DNA from: CALEUX01 sp037439945
GTDB lineage: Bacteria; Bacteroidota; Bacteroidia; Bacteroidales; Marinilabiliaceae
Assembly: GCA_037439945.1 (NCBI GenBank)
Contig: JBBIVA010000134.1
Location: 1 to 9,818 of the forward strand
Direction of reading: 5' to 3'
Length of the DNA stretch: 9,818 bases
The notes under the pieces are model-generated. The model was not told the origin of the DNA. It saw nothing but the letters and a program-made list of their open reading frames with translations, and did not search any database. A program made the position numbers and the translations under genes. Every line of letters begins with the position of its first letter. The stretch's first letter is position 1. Shown here one piece after another: positions 7,142-9,818 of the stretch.

Positions 7142-7261
7142 TTACTCTAATGCGTAAAATGGGTTAAAAAGGTGCGATGGGTAGCCCATGATGTAAATTA
7201 TGTTCCTTTGCCTTTCCCGATAAGTTGTGACAAATTGAGCTTGCATAGCATGGGGGTTCAT
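7142..7261. other. GC-richer island of unknown nature in intergenic DNA
   Basis: Bases 7171-7260 are about 46% GC by hand count, clearly higher than the AT-rich DNA on either side. The island contains a small perfect inverted repeat, ATGGG-TAG-CCCAT (7177-7189). It is open in two opposed frames: a 39-codon ATG ORF on the minus strand (7142-7261) and a plus-strand frame open from 7151 to a stop at 7334-7336. Neither translation resembles a protein I recognise, and neither has an initiation context. It may be a dispersed repeat, a decayed gene or mobile-element fragment, or a structured RNA. Confidence 0.3.
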
Positions 7262-7339
7262 TTGTGGATTTTTTGTTTTTTAAAATACCAGATGAACTTA
7301 TTAATTATGCCAAAAGGTTTTATTTACCATTTTTGACAT

Positions 7340-7347
7340 TACTTTTG
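7340..7347 (+). promoter_or_regulatory. Bacteroidota -7 promoter element for the methyltransferase operon
   Basis: TACTTTTG matches the TAnnTTTG -7 consensus exactly and lies 53 bases before the GTG start, implying a leader of about 45 bases. The -33 region, about 20 bases upstream, reads GGTTTTA near 7316-7322, a weak match to TTTG. It may drive the three-gene series ending at the terminator at 9761. Confidence 0.5.
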
Positions 7348-7399
7348 TGATTTATTTATTGTTTGATGAATCATATTTTAGAATTAAATATTTAATAGG

Positions 7400-8560
7400 G
7401 TGAGATTAGTAGCGAAAACGTTTCATGGACTTGAGAATGTATTGGCGGCAGAGTTAGTTAACATTGGTGCAGAAAATGTAAAACTGCTTAAGAGGGCGGT
7501 TGAATTTGAAGGAGATATTAATGTTTTATATAAAGCCAATTTATGGTCACGCACAGCATTGAAAATTCTGTTACCTATTACTACCTTCAAAGCCAGAAAT
7601 GAGAATGAGCTTTACAAAAAGGTAAAAGAGTTTGATTGGAGTAAAATTTTAAGTAATGAACAAACACTGGCAGTTGATTCAGTTGTTTTTTCAAATTATT
7701 TCAAGCATTCAAAATTTGTTGCCCTTAAGGTTAAGGATGCCATTTGCGACAGGTTTGTTTCAGAAACCGGTAAGCGACCATCGGTTAACCTTGAACAACC
7801 TGATTTATTATTAAATGTGCATGTTGTTGAAGATACTTTTACCTTGTCGGCTGATAGTTCGGGACTGCCATTAAACCGCAGGGGATACAGAACAAAAGAC
7901 CACCCTTCTCCAATAAATGAATCGTTAGCAGCCGGAATGGTATTGATTTCAGGATGGAATGGTAAATCAAATTTTTTGGACCCTATGTGTGGATCGGGAA
8001 CCATTGTTTTAGAAGCAACAATGATTGCTGCCAATATTGCCCCCAACCATAAAAGGAGTGAATTTGGTTTTATGAAGTGGAAAAATTATGATCCTAAATT
8101 GTGGGATAAAATTAAGAGAGATGCCGAAGCCGGGATAAAAACTCCGGAAGTAAAAATTTGTGGAAGTGATATTGCTGTTTGGGCAATTGACATTGCCCGC
8201 CGATGTGCTTTGGATTTTGGGTTGAAAAAATATATAGATTTTACTGTTACGCCTTTTAATGAAACCAGAAAACCTGGCAAAGAAGGAACCCTTATTATGA
8301 ATCCTCCATATGATGAACGTTTGCGAAGCAGCGATATTGTTAAACTTTATTCTGAAACGGGTTCATATTTGAAAAAGAACTATTCGGGCTGGGATGCCTG
8401 GGTAATAAGTTCCAATTTGGAAGCCCTTAAATTAATAGGGCTTAAGCCTGTTGAAAAGCAAACTTTGTTTAATGGGTCACTTGAGTGTAAATTTCTAAAG
8501 TTTGCAATGTATGAGGGAAGTAAAAAAATATCGAAGTCGGGGATTTCAAGTGAAGTATAA
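7400..8560 (+). CDS. THUMP-domain class I SAM-dependent RNA methyltransferase (RlmL/YpsC-like)
   Basis: A 386-residue protein of the COG0116 family. It matches the N-terminal (RlmL) half of the E. coli bifunctional RlmKL enzyme, which makes m2G2445 in 23S rRNA; the RlmK half is absent, as in Bacillus YpsC. A THUMP RNA-binding region spans about residues 45-155. Then comes the family linker LNRRGYR (158-164), motif I FLDPMCGSGT (192-201) for AdoMet binding, an acidic GSD at 255-257, and the catalytic motif IV NPPYDERL (301-308), which suits N2-guanine methylation. The start is GTG. It is forced: in-frame TAA at 7385-7387 and TAG at 7379-7381 leave no ATG upstream, and the N-terminus aligns with family members. 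The 89-base gap to the MaoC gene has no terminator or exact promoter, so readthrough is likely. The exact modified base is inferred, not shown. Confidence 0.93.
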   Translation: MRLVAKTFHGLENVLAAELVNIGAENVKLLKRAVEFEGDINVLYKANLWSRTALKILLPITTFKARNENELYKKVKEFDWSKILSNEQTLAVDSVVFSNYFKHSKFVALKVKDAICDRFVSETGKRPSVNLEQPDLLLNVHVVEDTFTLSADSSGLPLNRRGYRTKDHPSPINESLAAGMVLISGWNGKSNFLDPMCGSGTIVLEATMIAANIAPNHKRSEFGFMKWKNYDPKLWDKIKRDAEAGIKTPEVKICGSDIAVWAIDIARRCALDFGLKKYIDFTVTPFNETRKPGKEGTLIMNPPYDERLRSSDIVKLYSETGSYLKKNYSGWDAWVISSNLEALKLIGLKPVEKQTLFNGSLECKFLKFAMYEGSKKISKSGISSEV

Positions 8561-8649
8561 ATCTGGGAATATTTAGGCCATTTAGGAAAAGGAATTAGTG
8601 ATTGTATCAATATTTTCTGAAATTTTTAAAAAACTGAAAATTTAAATTT

Positions 8650-9117
8650 ATGGGTAAAGTAATTATCAGCAGTTTTGAAGAACTGGAAAAGCTTGCAGGA
8701 AAGGAGCTTGGAGTTTCTGATTACCATGTTTTTACACAGGAACAAATTAATTTATTTGCAGATTCAACCCTTGACCACCAATGGATACATACTGATACAA
8801 TTAAGGCTAAATCTGAATCTCCTTTTGGCGATACTATTGCACATGGTTATTTGACCCTATCAATGCTCCCGCATTTATGGAATCAAATTGTTGATGTTCA
8901 AAATTTAAAAATGCAGGTAAATTACGGAATTGAGAAATTTAAATTTAATCAGCCCGTATTGGTTAACAGCAGGGTTAGGCTGGTTGCAACCTTAATTAGT
9001 ACGGTTAATTTACGGGGTATTACAAAAGCCAATATTGGAGTGAAGCTAGAAATAGATGGGAATAAAAAACCGGCATATGAGGGTGAAATAGTTTTTCTTT
9101 ACCATTTTAATGAGTAA
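8650..9117 (+). CDS. MaoC/NodN-like dehydratase (R-specific enoyl-CoA hydratase family)
   Basis: A 155-residue single hotdog-domain protein with the R-hydratase signature FADSTLDHQWIHTD at residues 36-49. The catalytic Asp42 and His47 correspond to the Asp/His pair of PhaJ-type R-specific enoyl-CoA hydratases. A second conserved block, SPFGDTIAHGYLTLSMLP (57-74), is the usual MaoC motif holding the oxyanion region. The DHQWIH form, rather than DxNPIH, places it in the NodN-like subgroup. Family members hydrate trans-2-enoyl-CoA to (R)-3-hydroxyacyl-CoA, or the reverse, in fatty-acid or polyester metabolism; the physiological substrate here is unknown. It sits between the rRNA methyltransferase (89 bases upstream) and a PaaI-type thioesterase (58 bases downstream), and pairing with another acyl-CoA hotdog enzyme suits an acyl-CoA role. 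The ATG follows an A/T-rich leader typical of the phylum. Confidence 0.92.
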   Translation: MGKVIISSFEELEKLAGKELGVSDYHVFTQEQINLFADSTLDHQWIHTDTIKAKSESPFGDTIAHGYLTLSMLPHLWNQIVDVQNLKMQVNYGIEKFKFNQPVLVNSRVRLVATLISTVNLRGITKANIGVKLEIDGNKKPAYEGEIVFLYHFNE

Positions 9118-9175
9118 TAATTTCTGCTGAAATATAACAGTTTGCAATAGTAAAGGCTTAATTCCCTTAAATACC

Positions 9176-9670
9176 ATGAGGAGGAAAATTGTTAATCCGT
9201 TTACAAGTGCCGGCCCTGAATTATTCGGTTGCTTTGGTTGTTCCCCATATAACCCCATTGGACTTAACCTGAGTTTTTATGAGGATGGTGATTGTGTGTT
9301 TGCAAATTGGATGCCCGATAAAAATTTTGAGGGGTACAAAGGGGTTTTGCATGGAGGAATACAGGCTACATTAATGGATGAAATTGCAAGCTGGTTTATT
9401 TACACACAAATTGGTACAGCAGGTGTTACAAAACGTATTGATGTTGAGTATTTTACGCCAATACGTATCACAGGAGAACCTGTATTAATTAAGGCCGGAT
9501 TTTTAGAGCAAATGGAGAATAATGAGGTTATAATATTAGCGGAATTATTTTACAATGATAAATTATGTGCTTCGGCCCGTGTTATTTATTTCATTTTTCC
9601 GGAGTCAATTGCAAAAGGAAAATATAATTACCCTGGAATTGATTCTTTTTTTGATGCTAATAAGAAGTGA
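9176..9670 (+). CDS. PaaI-family hotdog thioesterase
   Basis: A 164-residue protein with one hotdog domain. The core motif GVLHGGIQATLMDEIASW spans residues 56-73; His59-Gly60-Gly61 and Asp68/Glu69 are in the positions used by PaaI/4HBT-like acyl-CoA thioesterases. A second typical strand, KRIDVEYFTPI, is at about 86-96. The N-terminal segment has a CFGC motif (Cys19, Cys22) followed by NPIGLNL, a form common in thioesterases of this subgroup; the cysteines could bind metal or be structural, but this is unproven. Substrates of such uncharacterised members range over short, medium and aromatic acyl-CoAs, so none is assigned. It is the last gene of the likely methyltransferase-MaoC-thioesterase transcript and is followed 90 bases later by a strong terminator. 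The start gives normal length, and the next in-frame Met would cut into the fold. Confidence 0.91.
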   Translation: MRRKIVNPFTSAGPELFGCFGCSPYNPIGLNLSFYEDGDCVFANWMPDKNFEGYKGVLHGGIQATLMDEIASWFIYTQIGTAGVTKRIDVEYFTPIRITGEPVLIKAGFLEQMENNEVIILAELFYNDKLCASARVIYFIFPESIAKGKYNYPGIDSFFDANKK

Positions 9671-9760
9671 TAATTCCATTAAATGTTTTTTTAATATATG
9701 AAAAGGCTTAATTTAGGGAAAATTATACCAAATTTGTAATAAATAAATAATTATTATAAT

Positions 9761-9796
9761 AAAGAGGCTGTCTCAAAAGGGGCAGTCTCTTTTTTT
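9761..9796 (+). terminator. Strong hairpin terminator at the end of the right-hand operon
   Basis: The left arm (9761-9774, AAAGAGGCTGTCTC) pairs over 14 positions, three of them G-U wobbles, with the right arm (9779-9792, GGGGCAGTCTCTTT) around an AAAA tetraloop. It runs into seven T (9790-9796). The stem sequence with GAGGCTGTCTCAAAA also looks like terminal inverted repeats I associate from memory with some insertion sequences, so it may be an IS end or an IS-derived terminator; no transposase is in the window. Confidence 0.9.
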
Positions 9797-9818
9797 ATGT
9801 AGTTATTAACAGCTAACT

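Larger units (their letters stand above)
6874..7399. other. Long intergenic region between ferritin and rRNA methyltransferase genes
   Basis: This 526-base stretch without a convincing gene holds, in order, the ferritin terminator (6931-6961), about 180 bases of very AT-rich sequence with no visible signal, a GC-richer island at about 7142-7261 (described separately), and a promoter element at 7340-7347 for the methyltransferase gene. No tRNA cloverleaf or recognised riboswitch was seen. Confidence 0.6.

Noticed and set aside
7151..7336. A plus-strand frame of about 61 codons open from 7151 to the stop at 7334-7336.
   Set aside because: It has no early ATG (only a GTG at 7172 and a late ATG), its composition is rich in Trp, His and Cys, and it ends inside the methyltransferase promoter region; kept only as part of the GC-island observation.
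7696..8046. A 116-codon open frame on the minus strand inside the methyltransferase gene.
   Set aside because: It lies wholly within a well-supported gene whose motifs are in the plus frame. Its translation has no recognisable family or membrane/globular pattern; it is a shadow frame.
9046..9258. A 70-codon minus-strand open frame across the MaoC-thioesterase junction.
   Set aside because: It overlaps the ends of two sound plus-strand genes, has no promoter or family resemblance, and is best explained as chance.
1..9818. A defence system, prophage, CRISPR array or biosynthetic island.
   Set aside because: Every substantial gene is a recognised housekeeping or metabolic family, and no integrase, nuclease, repeat-spacer pattern or toxin-antitoxin pair was seen.

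Overview
This window looks like ordinary chromosomal DNA from a member of the Bacteroidota, probably near Bacteroidales/Marinilabiliales. The reasons are low GC, A/T-rich leaders without Shine-Dalgarno sequences, four exact matches to the Bacteroidota -7 promoter element TAnnTTTG in front of genes, and protein sequences typical of that phylum. It carries ten protein-coding genes. All are intact and all belong to known families. I see no rRNA, tRNA, CRISPR array, transposase gene or phage gene.

Layout, left to right. On the minus strand, a FlK-type hotdog thioesterase gene (639-1031) precedes a DUF2179/UPF0316 membrane protein gene (49-630) by 8 bases, so they form a likely two-gene operon. 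Peptide chain release factor 3 (prfC, 1223-2800, minus) is divergent from a PHP-family histidinol-phosphatase-like gene (2956-3813, plus). That gene converges, 11 bases apart, on a biotin carboxyl carrier protein gene (3825-4331, minus). Upstream of the carrier lies its likely partner, a biotin carboxylase gene (accC type, 4600-6108, minus). The 268-base spacer between these two holds a GC-rich palindromic block. A monocistronic ferritin gene (6373-6873, plus) follows, with its own promoter and a strong terminator. A 526-base spacer (6874-7399) contains a promoter and an unexplained GC-richer island. The right third is a plus-strand series: a THUMP-domain rRNA methyltransferase (7400-8560, GTG start), a MaoC-like hydratase (8650-9117) and a PaaI-type thioesterase (9176-9670), ending at a strong hairpin terminator (9761-9796).

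Functional themes: acyl-CoA chemistry recurs. There is a biotin carboxylase/carrier pair of an acyl-CoA carboxylase or decarboxylase, but its carboxyltransferase is not in the window, and there are three separate hotdog-fold proteins. The rest is translation housekeeping (RF3, rRNA methylation) and iron storage (ferritin with a complete ferroxidase centre).

I found no convincing new biological system. The most useful second looks are the two GC-rich intergenic blocks (about 4354-4412 and about 7142-7261), which may be dispersed repeats, RNA structures or decayed mobile DNA, and the missing carboxyltransferase.
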